From contig NZ_JAMKCQ010000001.1 in NCBI RefSeq assembly GCF_024169515.1, positions 3,100,001 to 3,164,000 of the forward strand: 64,000 bases of DNA. The letters are read 5' to 3'. The notes beneath the pieces are model-generated. The model was given only the letters and a program-made list of their open reading frames with translations, made no database searches and was not told the origin of the DNA. Made by a program: the position numbers and the translations under genes. The DNA is from Erwinia aphidicola. GTDB lineage: Bacteria; Pseudomonadota; Gammaproteobacteria; Enterobacterales; Enterobacteriaceae. Position 1 is the stretch's first letter, and every line of letters begins with the position of its first letter. Below, piece after piece: positions 27,656 through 37,530 of this stretch.

Positions 27656-29083
27656 ATGACAACTCATCTGGTCTGGTTGCGCAATGACCTGCGCATCAAC
27701 GACAACCATGCGCTGTACGCCGCCTGTCGTTCTGACAATGCACGGGTTATTGCCCTGTTTATCGCCACGCCCGGGCAGTGGCAGTCACACCATATGGCAC
27801 CGAAGCAGGCGGAGTTTATCTGGCAAAGCCTGCAGGAACTCCAGCAGTCGCTGGCGGCAAAAGGTATCCCACTGCATCTTGAGCAGTGCGCCGACTTCGA
27901 CGCCTCCGTTCCGCTGCTGCGGCAGTTTTGTCAGGAACACCAGGTTGACCGCCTGTTCTACAACTATCAGTACGAGGTGAATGAGCGCCAGCGCGATGCT
28001 GCGGTAGAACGCACGCTATTGGAAGACGAGGTGACGGTACAGGGCTTCGACGACAGTCTGCTGCTGCCGCCAGGCAGCGTGCTGACCGGCAGCCGCGAGA
28101 TGTACAAAGTTTTCACGCCTTTCAGTAAAGCCTTTGTGAAGCGGCTACAGGAAGGATTGCCCGAATGTCTGCCAGCGCCGGCCTGTCGTGCGGAAGGTGC
28201 GGTGAACCCCCACCGGCTGAAAGTGTTTGACTATCCGCGCGAGGATATCAACAGCGCGCTGTTTCCTCCCGGAGAGAAGGCCGCCATCGCCCGGCTGCGC
28301 GAATTCTGCCAGACCCCGGTGACCCACTATCAGGCACAGCGTGATATCCCGGCGCTTGACGGCACCAGCCGCCTGTCGGCTTATCTCGCGACCGGGGTGC
28401 TGTCACCCCGCCAGTGCCTGCATCGCCTGCTAAAGCAGCATCCGCGCGGGCTGGAAGACGGCAAAGTGTTTGTCTGGCTTAACGAGCTTATCTGGCGCGA
28501 GTTCTACCGCCATCTGCTGGTGGCTTACCCGTCGCTGTGCCGTCATCAGCCGTTTACCCGCTGGACGCGCGGCGTCAAATGGCGCGACGATGCCGAGGGG
28601 CTGAAGGCGTGGCAGCAGGGAAAAACCGGCTACCCCATTGTCGATGCTGCGATGCGCCAGCTTAATACGCTGGGCTGGATGCATAACCGCCTGCGCATGA
28701 TTACCGCCAGTTTCCTGGTGAAAGATCTGCTGATCGACTGGCGGGTGGGTGAGCAATATTTTATGTCGCAGCTGATTGATGGTGATCTGGCCGCTAACAA
28801 TGGCGGCTGGCAGTGGGCAGCGTCTACCGGTACCGATGCCGCACCCTATTTTCGCATTTTTAACCCCACCACTCAGGGTGAGCGCTTCGATGAAAGCGGT
28901 GAGTTTATTCGCCACTGGCTGCCGGAACTGCGCGATGTGCCGGAGAAATATATCCATCAGCCGCAGGAGTGGGCAAAGAAAAATCAGCAAACCCTCGATT
29001 ATCCGCAGCCGATCGTGGAACATAAACAGGCACGCCTGCAAACCCTGGCCGCTTTTGAAGCGGCACGCAAACAGACGGACTGA
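27656..29083 (+). CDS. phrB: Deoxyribodipyrimidine photolyase
   Basis: PhrB repairs cyclobutane pyrimidine dimers with blue light, using FADH- and an antenna folate. The start at 27656 (MTTHLVWLRNDLR) after CAGGGAGCATT gives 475 residues; E. coli has 472. The N-terminal Rossmann-like antenna domain and the C-terminal FAD-binding domain are complete, including the WRVGEQYFMSQLIDGDLAANN-type FAD loop (about residues 362-382) and the conserved GGWQWAASTGTDA. The upstream gene ends 14 bp before the start, so they are likely co-transcribed. ybgI follows 2 bp later. Confidence 0.96.
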   Translation: MTTHLVWLRNDLRINDNHALYAACRSDNARVIALFIATPGQWQSHHMAPKQAEFIWQSLQELQQSLAAKGIPLHLEQCADFDASVPLLRQFCQEHQVDRLFYNYQYEVNERQRDAAVERTLLEDEVTVQGFDDSLLLPPGSVLTGSREMYKVFTPFSKAFVKRLQEGLPECLPAPACRAEGAVNPHRLKVFDYPREDINSALFPPGEKAAIARLREFCQTPVTHYQAQRDIPALDGTSRLSAYLATGVLSPRQCLHRLLKQHPRGLEDGKVFVWLNELIWREFYRHLLVAYPSLCRHQPFTRWTRGVKWRDDAEGLKAWQQGKTGYPIVDAAMRQLNTLGWMHNRLRMITASFLVKDLLIDWRVGEQYFMSQLIDGDLAANNGGWQWAASTGTDAAPYFRIFNPTTQGERFDESGEFIRHWLPELRDVPEKYIHQPQEWAKKNQQTLDYPQPIVEHKQARLQTLAAFEAARKQTD

Positions 29084-29085
29084 TT

Positions 29086-29829
29086 ATGCTGAATACTGAA
29101 CTGGAACGGCTGGTTAACCAGCTGCTCAACACTGAGAATTTCAAAGATTACGCCCCCAACGGATTACAGGTTGAAGGGCGGGGCGAAATTAAAAAAGTGG
29201 TGACCGGCGTAACTGCCTGCCAGGCACTGCTCGACGAGGCGGTGCGCTTAGATGCCGATGCCGTGCTGGTGCATCACGGTTATTTCTGGAAGAGCGAAGC
29301 CCCGGCGATCAAGGGCATGAAGCGCCAGCGTCTGAAAACGCTGCTGGCCAACGATATCAACCTGTTTGGCTGGCATTTGCCGCTGGATGGTCACCCCGAG
29401 CTGGGTAATAACGCGCTGCTGGCGAAGATGTTCGATATCGACGTCAAAGGTGAGATCGCGCTGCTGCTGCCGTGGGGAGAGCTGAAAACGCCGTTAAGCG
29501 GCGAGCAGCTGGCGCAGCGCATTGCTCAGGTATTAGGCCGTGAGCCGCTGCACTGTGGGGATAATGCACCGGCATTGATTAAGCGCGTCGCCTGGTGCAG
29601 CGGCGGCGGTCAGGGCTACATTGATGACGCCGCGGCGTTTGGCGTCGATGCCTTTATCAGCGGAGAAGTCTCTGAGCAGACCATCCACAGCGCGCGCGAG
29701 CAGGGGCTGCATTTCTTCGCCGCCGGGCATCATGCTACCGAGCGCTGCGGTATTCAGGCGCTGGGCGACTGGCTGGCGCAGCATCATGGTCTGGATGTCA
29801 CCTTCGTCGATATTTTCAACCCTGCCTGA
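29086..29829 (+). CDS. ybgI: NIF3-family dinuclear metal protein YbgI
   Basis: This 247-residue protein has the length of E. coli YbgI, a toroidal hexamer with a two-metal site. The metal ligands are visible as HHGYFWK (near residue 63) and GHHATE near the C-terminus. Databases often label it GTP cyclohydrolase 1 type 2-like, but the physiological reaction is not settled. It starts 2 bp after phrB, so the two are translated from one message. Confidence 0.92.
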   Translation: MLNTELERLVNQLLNTENFKDYAPNGLQVEGRGEIKKVVTGVTACQALLDEAVRLDADAVLVHHGYFWKSEAPAIKGMKRQRLKTLLANDINLFGWHLPLDGHPELGNNALLAKMFDIDVKGEIALLLPWGELKTPLSGEQLAQRIAQVLGREPLHCGDNAPALIKRVAWCSGGGQGYIDDAAAFGVDAFISGEVSEQTIHSAREQGLHFFAAGHHATERCGIQALGDWLAQHHGLDVTFVDIFNPA

Positions 29830-29850
29830 TCCTCTTTGTCACTGCCAATG

Positions 29851-29886
29851 ACCTTCAGCGCGCAGCATTAAGGCCGCGCTGAAGGT
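29851..29886 (+). other. Strong hairpin after ybgI
   Basis: ACCTTCAGCGCG (29851-29862) pairs perfectly with CGCGCTGAAGGT (29875-29886) over 12 bp. No T-run follows. It may stabilise the 3' end of the phrB-ybgI message or terminate with Rho. Confidence 0.55.
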
Positions 29887-29914
29887 TGACAGCCACGCGA
29901 CAATTCCGCATAAC
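29886..29914 (+). promoter_or_regulatory. Candidate promoter of the pxpBCA operon
   Basis: TTGACA (29886-29891) and CATAAC (29909-29914) are 17 bp apart and would start a leader of about 50 nt before pxpB. The -35 overlaps the last base of the preceding hairpin. Confidence 0.5.
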
Positions 29915-29970
29915 TACCTGTCATAATTGATATTAAGTATCACTTTTTCCTATTTGTCAGGAGGCAGCTT

Positions 29971-30627
29971 TTGCAACGAGCACGTTGTTACCTGCTGGGC
30001 GAACGCGCAGTGGTGCTGGAGTTAGAACCTCCGGTCTCACTTGCCAGCCAGCAGCGTATCTGGGGGCTGACACAACGCCTGCAGGACCGTTCGGAAGTAG
30101 CGGAAATCGTCCCCGGGATGAACAATATCACCGTGATGTTAAGCAACCCGCAGCAGAGCGCGCTGGACGCGATCGAATGGCTGCAGCAGTGGTGGGAAAC
30201 CAGCGATGCGCTGGAGCTGGAGTCGCGCCTGATAGAGATCCCGGTGGTCTACGGCGGCAAGCTGGGGCCGGACCTCGACGAAGTGGCTCATCACAGCGGG
30301 CTGAGCGCCAGCCAGGTGGTGGCCTGCCACGCATCAGTGGATTACGTGGTCTATTTCATCGGCTTCCAGCCTGGCTTCCCGTATCTGGGCGGACTGGATG
30401 AGCGCCTGCATACCCCGCGCCGCGCCGAACCGCGCGTGCAGGTACCGAAGGGTTCTGTCGGCATTGGCGGCAGCCAGACCGGTATCTATCCGGTCGTCGC
30501 CCCCGGTGGCTGGCAGCTGATTGGGCAGACGCAGACGGCACTGTTTGCCCCGGACCAGCATCCTCCGGTGCTGCTGCGCCCCGGCGACCGCGTGCGCTTT
30601 GTGCCGCAGAAGGAGGGCGTATGCTGA
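29971..30627 (+). CDS. pxpB: 5-oxoprolinase subunit B
   Basis: PxpB (YbgJ) is one of three subunits that hydrolyse 5-oxoproline to glutamate with ATP. The 218 residues match E. coli. The start is TTG at 29971, chosen because CAGGAGG precedes it and [18 protein letters not shown] aligns with YbgJ. The KipI-like fold is marked by [21 protein letters not shown] and the [14 protein letters not shown] stretch. It overlaps pxpC by 7 bp. Confidence 0.95.
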   Translation: MQRARCYLLGERAVVLELEPPVSLASQQRIWGLTQRLQDRSEVAEIVPGMNNITVMLSNPQQSALDAIEWLQQWWETSDALELESRLIEIPVVYGGKLGPDLDEVAHHSGLSASQVVACHASVDYVVYFIGFQPGFPYLGGLDERLHTPRRAEPRVQVPKGSVGIGGSQTGIYPVVAPGGWQLIGQTQTALFAPDQHPPVLLRPGDRVRFVPQKEGVC

Positions 30628-31559
30628 AAATTATTCGTGCCGGAATGAGCAGCAGTATCCAGGATGCGGGCCGTATCGGCTGGCGGCAATATGGTATTAG
30701 TCTGAGTGGCGTACTTGACCACCCGGCGATGCAGACTGCCAATATGCTGGTGGGAAATGCGCCCGACAGCGCGGTGCTGGAAATTACCCTCGGGCAGTTT
30801 TGTGCCGAGTTCCAGCGCGACGGCTGGATTGGCCTCGCGGGTGCAGGCTGCCAGGCCCAGCTTGATGGCGAACCCGTCTGGACGGGCTGGCGCACCGCGG
30901 TGAAAAAGGGCCAGCGCCTGACGTTGAGTATGCCGCAGCGCGGAATGCGCAGCTATCTGGCGGTCAATGGCGGTTATGCGGTTGAGCAGCGGCTCGACTC
31001 AGCCAGCACCGATCTGAAAGCCGGATTCGGCGGCTTTAACGGGCGTCAGCTACAGGATGGTGACAGCCTGCCGCTGGGCGAGCCAACCTGCGACTTTAGC
31101 CAGCCCGCAGGCGTACGACAGCTGCTGTGGGGGAATCGGGTGCGGGCGATGCCCGGCCCGGAATATCATGAGTTCAGCGCAGACAGTCAGGAAGCCTTCT
31201 GGCGCAGCGCGTGGCGGCTTAATCCACAGAGTAACCGTATGGGCTACCGTTTTCAGGGGCGCAAACTGACGCGCAACGTCGGCCGCGACCTGCTCTCCCA
31301 CGGGCTGATCCCGGGGGTGATTCAGGTGCCGCCGAACGGTCAGCCGATCGTGCTGCTGGCCGATGCGCAGACCACCGGCGGCTATCCGCGCATTGCCTGC
31401 GTGATTGAAGCCGATCTCTACCACCTGGCGCAGCTGCGGCTCGGCGAGCCGATTCACTTCGTCTACTGCACGCTGCAGGAAGCGCTGCAGGCGAAGCGTG
31501 AACAGCAGCGCTCACTGGAACAAATGGCCTGGGGGCTTGCCAATGAAAGTCGATCTTAA
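30621..31559 (+). CDS. pxpC: 5-oxoprolinase subunit C
   Basis: PxpC (YbgK) is the KipA-like subunit of the ATP-dependent 5-oxoprolinase. The 312 residues are close to the E. coli length. Typical motifs are [16 protein letters not shown] near the start, the [10 protein letters not shown] segment and [14 protein letters not shown]. It overlaps pxpB by 7 bp and pxpA by 17 bp, so all three subunits are translated in tight coupling. Confidence 0.95.
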   Translation: MLKIIRAGMSSSIQDAGRIGWRQYGISLSGVLDHPAMQTANMLVGNAPDSAVLEITLGQFCAEFQRDGWIGLAGAGCQAQLDGEPVWTGWRTAVKKGQRLTLSMPQRGMRSYLAVNGGYAVEQRLDSASTDLKAGFGGFNGRQLQDGDSLPLGEPTCDFSQPAGVRQLLWGNRVRAMPGPEYHEFSADSQEAFWRSAWRLNPQSNRMGYRFQGRKLTRNVGRDLLSHGLIPGVIQVPPNGQPIVLLADAQTTGGYPRIACVIEADLYHLAQLRLGEPIHFVYCTLQEALQAKREQQRSLEQMAWGLANESRS

Positions 31560-32280
31560 TGCCGATCTCGGCGAAGGGTGTGAAAACGACCGCGCCTTAT
31601 TGCAGCTGGTCTCCTCGGCAAATATCGCCTGTGGCTTCCACGCGGGTGATGCGGAAACCATGCTGCAATCCGTGCGCTGGGCGCTGGAGTTTGGTGTGGC
31701 TATCGGTGCGCATCCCAGCTTCCCGGACCGGGAAAACTTTGGCCGTACCGCCATGCAGCTGCCGCCGGAAACCGTCTATGCCCAGGTGCTGTATCAGGTC
31801 GGGGCGCTGAAGGCGCTGACCGAGAGTGAAGGTGGCAAGCTGGTCCACGTCAAGCCACATGGCATGCTGTATAACCAGGCCGCACGCGACCCCCAGCTGG
31901 CCGATGCGATTGCGCGGGCGGTGAAGGCGGTTGATCCGGCGCTGGTGCTGGTCGGGCTGGCGGGCAGCGAGTCGATTCGCGCCGCCGAACGTCACGGCTT
32001 AACCACCCGCCAGGAGGTGTTTGCCGATCGCGGCTATATGGCGGATGGTTCGCTGGTGCCGCGTAGTCAGCCCGGTGCGCTGGTGGAAAGTGACGAGCAG
32101 GCGATAAGCCAGACGCTGACCATGGTTCAGAAAGGTCAGGTGAAAAGCCTGAGCGGCGAGTGGGTGAAGGTGCAGGCCGACAGCGTTTGCCTGCATGGCG
32201 ATGGGGCGCACGCGCTGGCGTTTGCCCGCGAGCTGCGTCAGGCATTTAGCCAGCAGAATATCGACGTGACCAGCCGCTAA
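31543..32280 (+). CDS. pxpA: 5-oxoprolinase subunit A (LamB/YcsF family)
   Basis: PxpA (YbgL) completes the 5-oxoprolinase. The start at 31543 ([16 protein letters not shown]) gives 245 residues; E. coli has 244. Family motifs are [39 protein letters not shown] and [11 protein letters not shown]. The frame upstream of this ATG is open but overlaps pxpC coding sequence and has no family similarity. A terminator follows within 20 bp. Confidence 0.95.
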   Translation: MKVDLNADLGEGCENDRALLQLVSSANIACGFHAGDAETMLQSVRWALEFGVAIGAHPSFPDRENFGRTAMQLPPETVYAQVLYQVGALKALTESEGGKLVHVKPHGMLYNQAARDPQLADAIARAVKAVDPALVLVGLAGSESIRAAERHGLTTRQEVFADRGYMADGSLVPRSQPGALVESDEQAISQTLTMVQKGQVKSLSGEWVKVQADSVCLHGDGAHALAFARELRQAFSQQNIDVTSR

Positions 32281-32300
32281 ACGTCGGCGAATTTTCATTC

Positions 32301-32331
32301 TGCCCCGTCCACCGCGTCGGGGCATTTTTTT
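32301..32331 (+). terminator. Terminator between pxpA and DUF969 gene
   Basis: TGCCCCG (32301-32307) and CGGGGCA (32318-32324) form the stem, followed by seven T residues. It ends 14 bp before the next start codon, so it may act as a partial terminator that sets expression of the downstream genes. Confidence 0.8.
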
Positions 32332-32344
32332 CTGAGGAATCAAC

Positions 32345-33073
32345 ATGGACGCTGCTATTAATCTCTGGCCGCTATTGGGCATTGCTGCCATCGTCGTCGG
32401 CTTTATTTTACGTTTCAACCCGGTCATTGTCGTGGTCGCCGCCGGCGTGATCACCGGACTGACCGCACAGATGCCGGTTAGCGACATCCTGGAAAAGCTG
32501 GGCTCCGGCTTCCTGAATACCCGTAACCTGCCGTTTATCCTGCTGCTGCCGCTGGCGGTTGTTGGCTTGCTGGAGCGCCACGGGCTGAAGGAGAGGGCGC
32601 AGGCATGGATTGCGCGGATACGCAGCGCCACTGCCGGACGTCTGTTAATTGTCTATCTGCTGGCGCGTGAGCTGACGGCCGCCATGGGGCTGACCAGCCT
32701 CGGCGGGCACCCGCAGATGGTGCGTCCGCTGCTGGCACCGATGGCCGAAGGCGCCAGCGAGAACCGCTATGGTGAGCTGCCGCCTCAGGTGCGCTACCGC
32801 CTGCGGGCAATGGCGGCGGCAACGGATAACGTTGGCCTGTTCTTCGGTGAGGATATCTTCGTGGCATTCGGCGCGATTATCTTTATGCACAACTTTATGC
32901 AGGAATCGGCGGGTATTCAGACCGAACCGCTGCATATTGCCCTGTGGGGTATTCCGACCGCGGTCTGTGCTTTCCTGATCCATGCGGTGCGCCTGCATCG
33001 TCTGGATAAAAAACTGGCGGCTGAACTGGGTAAATTAAATACCAGTGCCTTACAGCAGAAGGGGGCTAAATAA
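32345..33073 (+). CDS. DUF969 membrane protein
   Basis: This 242-residue inner-membrane protein belongs to the DUF969 family. Hydrophobic helices are visible at about residues 10-25, 30-48, 66-82, 100-115 and 195-215. Polar conserved stretches such as GLTSLGGHPQMVRPLL and AAATDNVGLFFGEDIFVAFGA resemble transporter re-entrant loops. No experimental function is known to me. The stop overlaps the start of the DUF979 gene (TAATG), as is usual for this pair. The neighbours pxpBCA and pcp suggest transport of 5-oxoproline or pyroglutamyl peptides, which is inference. Confidence 0.8.
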   Translation: MDAAINLWPLLGIAAIVVGFILRFNPVIVVVAAGVITGLTAQMPVSDILEKLGSGFLNTRNLPFILLLPLAVVGLLERHGLKERAQAWIARIRSATAGRLLIVYLLARELTAAMGLTSLGGHPQMVRPLLAPMAEGASENRYGELPPQVRYRLRAMAAATDNVGLFFGEDIFVAFGAIIFMHNFMQESAGIQTEPLHIALWGIPTAVCAFLIHAVRLHRLDKKLAAELGKLNTSALQQKGAK

Positions 33074-34062
33074 TGTTCCAGCAGGCTTATCTCTTCTGGC
33101 TGGCAGGCACTATTCTGCTGATCGTGGCGCTGATGTCATGGCGTGATAAAAGTAATCCGCGCCGCTTAACTACCGGGCTGTTTTGGGCGCTGTACGGCCT
33201 GGTTTTCTTTATCGGCGACTGGGCGACGGCCTGGATCGGCGCACGCACCCTGCATATTGGTGTGGGCGTGGGCGTGGTGGTGATGGCGCTGATAGCCGGC
33301 TGCGGCGGCGTCAGGCTGGGCAGCTACTCTACCCGCACGCCGCAGCAGCGCGAAGAGAGCGCGAGTCGCCTCGGCAATCGCCTGTTTTTACCGGCGCTGG
33401 TTATTCCCGTGGTCACGGTGATTGGCGTGCTGGCGTTCAATAACATTCCTGGCCTGCAGCTGGCAGTGTTCGGCGCGGGGAATCACTCGACGCTGGTGAC
33501 ACTGCTATCGATGTCGGTTGGCTGCCTGCTGGCGTGGCTGATAGCGCTGAAGATGACGCATGAAGCACCGGCACAGTCTTTACAGGAAGCGCGCCGCCTG
33601 CTGGACTCGATCGGCTGGGCGTTTATCCTGCCGCAGATTCTGGCGACCCTCGGGTTACTGTTTACCAGCGCGGGGGTGGGGTCGGCGATTTCTCATCTGA
33701 CCGAAAGCTATCTGGCGGTTGATAACCGCTTTATCGCCGTGGTGCTGTATACCGTGGGTATGGCGCTGCTGACGATGGTGATGGGCAATGCCTTTGCCGC
33801 ATTCCCGATAGTGACTGCCGGCATCGGCATTCCGATTCTGGTGCTGCAGCATCATGGCAATCCGGCGGTTATGGCGGCGATTGGCATGTTCTGCGGTTAC
33901 TGCGGCACGTTAATGACGCCGATGGCAGCGAATTTCAACATTGTTCCGGCGCGCCTGCTGGAGCTGCCGGACCGAAATGCGGTGATCAAAGCTCAGATCC
34001 CAACCGGTGTGCTACTGTTAGTGGCCAATACCTTCCTGCTCTATTTCCTGATGTTTTTGTGA
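33073..34062 (+). CDS. DUF979 membrane protein
   Basis: This 329-residue polytopic protein of the DUF979 family has about nine or ten hydrophobic helices. Conserved polar motifs include [35 protein letters not shown] and [11 protein letters not shown]. It starts one base inside the DUF969 stop codon, which implies an equimolar pair, possibly the two halves of one permease. pcp begins 7 bp downstream. The substrate is unknown; a link to pyroglutamate is inferred from the operon. Confidence 0.8.
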   Translation: MFQQAYLFWLAGTILLIVALMSWRDKSNPRRLTTGLFWALYGLVFFIGDWATAWIGARTLHIGVGVGVVVMALIAGCGGVRLGSYSTRTPQQREESASRLGNRLFLPALVIPVVTVIGVLAFNNIPGLQLAVFGAGNHSTLVTLLSMSVGCLLAWLIALKMTHEAPAQSLQEARRLLDSIGWAFILPQILATLGLLFTSAGVGSAISHLTESYLAVDNRFIAVVLYTVGMALLTMVMGNAFAAFPIVTAGIGIPILVLQHHGNPAVMAAIGMFCGYCGTLMTPMAANFNIVPARLLELPDRNAVIKAQIPTGVLLLVANTFLLYFLMFL

Positions 34063-34069
34063 GGGAACG

Positions 34070-34711
34070 ATGAAAACTGTATTGATTACCGGCTTTGAAC
34101 CCTTCGATGGCGAGCTGTTAAACCCGGCCTGGGAGGCAGTCAGCCAACTGAGCGACCGGATGATTGGCTCGACCAAAGTGGTCGCCAGACAGCTACCCTG
34201 CGTGTTCGGTACTGCGATAGATGAGATCACCCGCATTATTGATGAGCTGAAACCCGAACTGGTGATTGCGGTGGGGCAGGCGGGCGGCAGAGCCGATATC
34301 AGCGTGGAGCGCGTCGCAATCAACGTGAATGATGCCCGCATTCCCGACAACGCCGGGGCGCAGCCGGTTGATGAACCTATCGAGCCGCAGGGACCGGCTG
34401 CCTATTTTGCCACGCTGCCGGTAAAAGCGATGGTGGCGGGTATTCGCGAGGCGGGGATCCCCGCTTCGGTCTCGCAGACCGCGGGCACCTATGTCTGTAA
34501 CAACGTGATGTATGGCCTGCTGCACCACCTGCGGCGCCGTAAAACTCGCGGCGGCTTTATCCACATTCCCTATCTGCCGGAACAGGCGATAAAGCACCCT
34601 GGCGTACCCAGCATGTCGCTGACCACGGTGACGCTGGCGCTGGAGATGGCCATCGGTATTGCGCTGACGGTGAAAGAGGATATCCCTCTCGAGGGCGGCG
34701 CCACACATTAA
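34070..34711 (+). CDS. pcp: Pyrrolidone-carboxylate peptidase
   Basis: Pcp (peptidase family C15) removes N-terminal pyroglutamate from peptides. The 213 residues have the family length. The catalytic Glu lies in [17 protein letters not shown], the nucleophilic Cys in [14 protein letters not shown] and the catalytic His in [12 protein letters not shown]. The N-terminal [17 protein letters not shown] motif is also typical. It lies 7 bp after the DUF979 gene. Its product, 5-oxoproline, is the substrate of the PxpABC enzyme encoded just upstream. Confidence 0.95.
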   Translation: MKTVLITGFEPFDGELLNPAWEAVSQLSDRMIGSTKVVARQLPCVFGTAIDEITRIIDELKPELVIAVGQAGGRADISVERVAINVNDARIPDNAGAQPVDEPIEPQGPAAYFATLPVKAMVAGIREAGIPASVSQTAGTYVCNNVMYGLLHHLRRRKTRGGFIHIPYLPEQAIKHPGVPSMSLTTVTLALEMAIGIALTVKEDIPLEGGATH

Positions 34712-34728
34712 TTCGCAGGGAGGAGAGC

Positions 34729-35520
34729 ATGCCAGAGGGTCCTGAAATCCGTCGCGCGGCGGATCGGCTGGAACAGGCGATTAAGGGCAAGGTGTTAACC
34801 GACGTCTGGTTCGCCTTTCCGGCATTGCAAACTTATCAGCAGGCGCTGGTGGGTGAACGGGTCATCGCAATCGAAACCCGTGGCAAAGCGCTGCTAACTC
34901 ATTTCTCAAACGGGCTTACGCTGTACAGCCATAATCAGCTGTACGGCGTCTGGCGCGTGGTGGATAGCGGTACTGAACCTGCCAGCAAGCGCGTATTGCG
35001 GGTGAGACTGGCGGCAGCGGATAAAACCCTGCTGCTCTATAGCGCTTCGGAAATTGAGCTGCTGGATGCAGACGGGTTGGCCAGCCATCCGTTTTTGCAG
35101 CGCGTCGGGCCGGACGTGTTAGATATGACCCTGACAGAAGCACAGGTGCGCGAGCGTTTATTATCAAAGCGTTTTCGCCGACGTCAGTTCAGCGGGCTGT
35201 TGCTGGACCAGTCATTTTTGGCCGGGCTGGGAAACTACCTGCGGGTGGAAATTCTTTGGCAGGCCGCGCTGGCGCCGCAGCATAAAGCGGAAACGCTTAA
35301 TGATGCTCAGTTAAATGCGCTGGTTACGGCACTGCTGGCGCTCCCGCGACTCTCTTACCAGACGCGCGGACAGGCGGATGAGAATCATCATCACGGCGCT
35401 CTGTTTCGCTTTAAGGTGTTTCATCGGGAAGGGAGGGCGTGCGAGCGCTGTGGTGCCACCATTGAACGCACCACGCTGTCGTCGCGGCCGTTTTACTGGT
35501 GTCCGGGCTGTCAGAAATGA
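34729..35520 (+). CDS. nei: Endonuclease VIII
   Basis: Nei is a DNA glycosylase/AP lyase for oxidised pyrimidines. The 263 residues equal E. coli Nei. Pro2 and Glu3 ([12 protein letters not shown]) are the catalytic residues. Lys near residue 53 lies in [11 protein letters not shown]. The C-terminal zinc finger has CERCG and CPGC pairs. It starts 17 bp after pcp, and AGGGAGGAGAGC precedes the ATG, so it may be read from the pcp message. Confidence 0.96.
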   Translation: MPEGPEIRRAADRLEQAIKGKVLTDVWFAFPALQTYQQALVGERVIAIETRGKALLTHFSNGLTLYSHNQLYGVWRVVDSGTEPASKRVLRVRLAAADKTLLLYSASEIELLDADGLASHPFLQRVGPDVLDMTLTEAQVRERLLSKRFRRRQFSGLLLDQSFLAGLGNYLRVEILWQAALAPQHKAETLNDAQLNALVTALLALPRLSYQTRGQADENHHHGALFRFKVFHREGRACERCGATIERTTLSSRPFYWCPGCQK

Positions 35521-35528
35521 AAAAATAA

Positions 35529-35551
35529 GGGCCGATCAAAACGATCGGCCC
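35529..35551. terminator. Palindrome between convergent nei and gltA, likely terminator
   Basis: GGGCCGATC (35529-35537) pairs with GATCGGCCC (35543-35551) around AAAAC. On the minus strand TTATTTTT follows, so it can terminate gltA. The stem is also the same as that of the palindrome at 58133-58159, so it is probably a repeat element used as a terminator. A second small hairpin, GGAGCG/CGCTCC, lies at 35578-35601. Confidence 0.65.
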
Positions 35552-35610
35552 CTATGTCAATCTACTCTGTTACTGTAGGAGCGGACTCTCATTTTCGCTC
35601 CGCCCGCAAA

Positions 35611-36894
35611 TTACTTCTTAATATTCGACGTAAAATCGCGCTGATCGTAGCCAGTATACAACTGGCGCGGACGGGCAATTTTCACGCCGTCGTCATGCAT
35701 CTCTTTCCAGTGTGCAATCCAGCCCACGGTACGCGCCATCGCGAAGATCACGGTAAACATGGAAGACGGAATGCCCATCGCTTTCAGAATGATGCCTGAA
35801 TAGAAATCGACGTTTGGATAGAGTTTACGTTCGATGAAGTACGGGTCGTTCAGCGCAATGTGTTCCAGCTCCATCGCCACTTCCAGCAGGTCATCTTTCA
35901 TCCCCAGCTCATTCAGCACTTCATGGCAGGTTTCACGCATGACGGTGGCGCGCGGGTCATAGTTCTTATACACGCGGTGACCGAAGCCCATCAGACGGAA
36001 CGAATCGTTCTTATCTTTGGCGCGGCGCAGGAACTCAGGAATATGCTCAACGGTGCTGATCTCTTCCAGCATGCGCAGACAGGCTTCGTTGGCGCCGCCG
36101 TGTGCGGGTCCCCACAGGGAGGCGATCCCTGCCGCGATACAGGCAAACGGGTTAGCCCCGGAAGAGCCGGCAGTACGCACGGTAGAGGTGGAAGCATTCT
36201 GCTCATGGTCAGCGTGCAGGATCAGAATACGATCCATCGCACGCTCCAGCACCGGGTTCACCACGTACTCTTCGCACGGCGTGGAGAACATCATGTTCAG
36301 GAAGTTACCGGCATAGGAGAGGTCGTTGCGCGGATAAACAAACGGCTGACCAATGGAATATTTGTAGCACATCGCGGCCATGGTCGGCATTTTCGACAGC
36401 AGGCGGAAAGCGGCGATTTCACGATGGCGCTCAATGTTGACGTCCATCGCATCATGGTAGAATGCTGCCAGTGCACCGGTTACACCGCACATCACGGCCA
36501 TTGGGTGTGAATCACGACGGAAACCACGGAACAGATGGTGAATCTGCTCGTGCAGCATTGTATGGCGCGTCACCGTGGTCTTAAATTCTTCGAACTGCTC
36601 TGCGCTTGGGGCTTCGCCATTCAACAGGATGTAGCACACTTCCAGGTAGTTGGAGTGCAAAGCCAGCTGATCAATCGGAAAGCCACGGTGCAGCAGAATG
36701 CCTTCATCGCCGTCGATATAGGTGATTTTAGATTCGCAGGACGCAGTAGAGGTAAAGCCGGGGTCAAAAGTGAAGTAACCTTTTGAGCCGAGAGTGCGGA
36801 CATCAATTTCTTCCTGACCCAATGTGCCTTTTAGCACATTAAGCTCAATAGGAGCTTCGCCATCGAGGGTTAGCGTTGCTTTTTTATCAGCCAT
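35611..36894 (-). CDS. gltA: Citrate synthase (type II, NADH-sensitive)
   Basis: GltA condenses acetyl-CoA and oxaloacetate, the entry step of the TCA cycle. The 427 residues equal the hexameric E. coli enzyme. Catalytic regions are present: the first His in [11 protein letters not shown], the second in [13 protein letters not shown] and the Asp in the NVDFYSG segment. The N-terminal domain found in NADH-regulated type II enzymes is complete. It is divergent from sdhC across a 636-bp control region, the standard enterobacterial layout. Confidence 0.97.
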   Translation of the reverse strand: MADKKATLTLDGEAPIELNVLKGTLGQEEIDVRTLGSKGYFTFDPGFTSTASCESKITYIDGDEGILLHRGFPIDQLALHSNYLEVCYILLNGEAPSAEQFEEFKTTVTRHTMLHEQIHHLFRGFRRDSHPMAVMCGVTGALAAFYHDAMDVNIERHREIAAFRLLSKMPTMAAMCYKYSIGQPFVYPRNDLSYAGNFLNMMFSTPCEEYVVNPVLERAMDRILILHADHEQNASTSTVRTAGSSGANPFACIAAGIASLWGPAHGGANEACLRMLEEISTVEHIPEFLRRAKDKNDSFRLMGFGHRVYKNYDPRATVMRETCHEVLNELGMKDDLLEVAMELEHIALNDPYFIERKLYPNVDFYSGIILKAMGIPSSMFTVIFAMARTVGWIAHWKEMHDDGVKIARPRQLYTGYDQRDFTSNIKK

Positions 36895-37278
36895 TTTACA
36901 GTCTCCTTAGCGCCTTATATAGGGATCGTAATCAACAGAATGCGGCATTTCCCCAGCCTCTTGCCTGGCGCATGAGGTAATCAACTCTGTGGCATCTTTT
37001 TACGTGCAGGGTACAGAGTGACGGGCGCGTGCTGGCCGGAGTGGCGCAATTCTGATGTGTAACATGGTCGTTCATCGATGCGGTATGGCTATAACAAAAA
37101 GTGATAACCAATCCTGATAGTCTATTGATGATCCTGACCAATGTTACATAACTTGTGCTTAGGGGAAAGTGTATCCCCATAACTTTTGTGCATCATAGAA
37201 CTTTTATCCGTCCGTTTGTAACAAGAATGTTGAACTTTTGTCAAATCAGATAATTAAAATTGTATCAATTGTGAAAAT

Positions 37279-37294
37279 CGTGAGGCTGATCACT
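37279..37294. promoter_or_regulatory. CRP-type site in the gltA-sdhC region
   Basis: GTGA-N6-TCAC is present with C and T at the outer positions, matching eight of the ten CRP core bases. It lies about 80 bp upstream of the predicted sdhC transcription start. Confidence 0.55.
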
Positions 37295-37331
37295 GTTCCG
37301 CCGAAATGTTCCCAAAGTGTTTGTAGGGGAA

Positions 37332-37360
37332 TTGTAATGAGAATGTGATCCACCTATACT
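37332..37360 (+). promoter_or_regulatory. sdhCDAB-sucABCD promoter
   Basis: TTGTAA (37332-37337) and TATACT (37355-37360) are 17 bp apart. The CCTATACTGCCGCCAGG context resembles the mapped E. coli sdhC promoter as I recall it. The predicted leader is about 165 nt. Confidence 0.75.
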
Positions 37361-37530
37361 GCCGCCAGGTCTCCGGAAATACCCTGCAGTAGGAGCCACC
37401 CAGCGTTTCATACGCGTCGTTTTTGACACTGGACGTTCGTTGTTGTTTTGGTGCCTGGCGCGAATGCTTGCCTTATTAACGCTGTCTGACCCGCCTTCAG
37501 GACCGGAGGAAGCAAAATAAGAAAGGCTGT

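Larger units (their letters stand above)
36895..37530. promoter_or_regulatory. gltA-sdhC divergent control region
   Basis: This 636-bp region holds no gene that I can support. It is AT-rich in the middle, with CRP-type and promoter signals annotated separately. On the minus strand a TTATAGC near 37090 and AT-rich runs near 37100-37200 may contribute gltA promoters, but I could not pair a convincing -35. The last 170 bp form the sdhC leader, which in E. coli is the target of the sRNAs RyhB and Spot 42. Confidence 0.6.
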
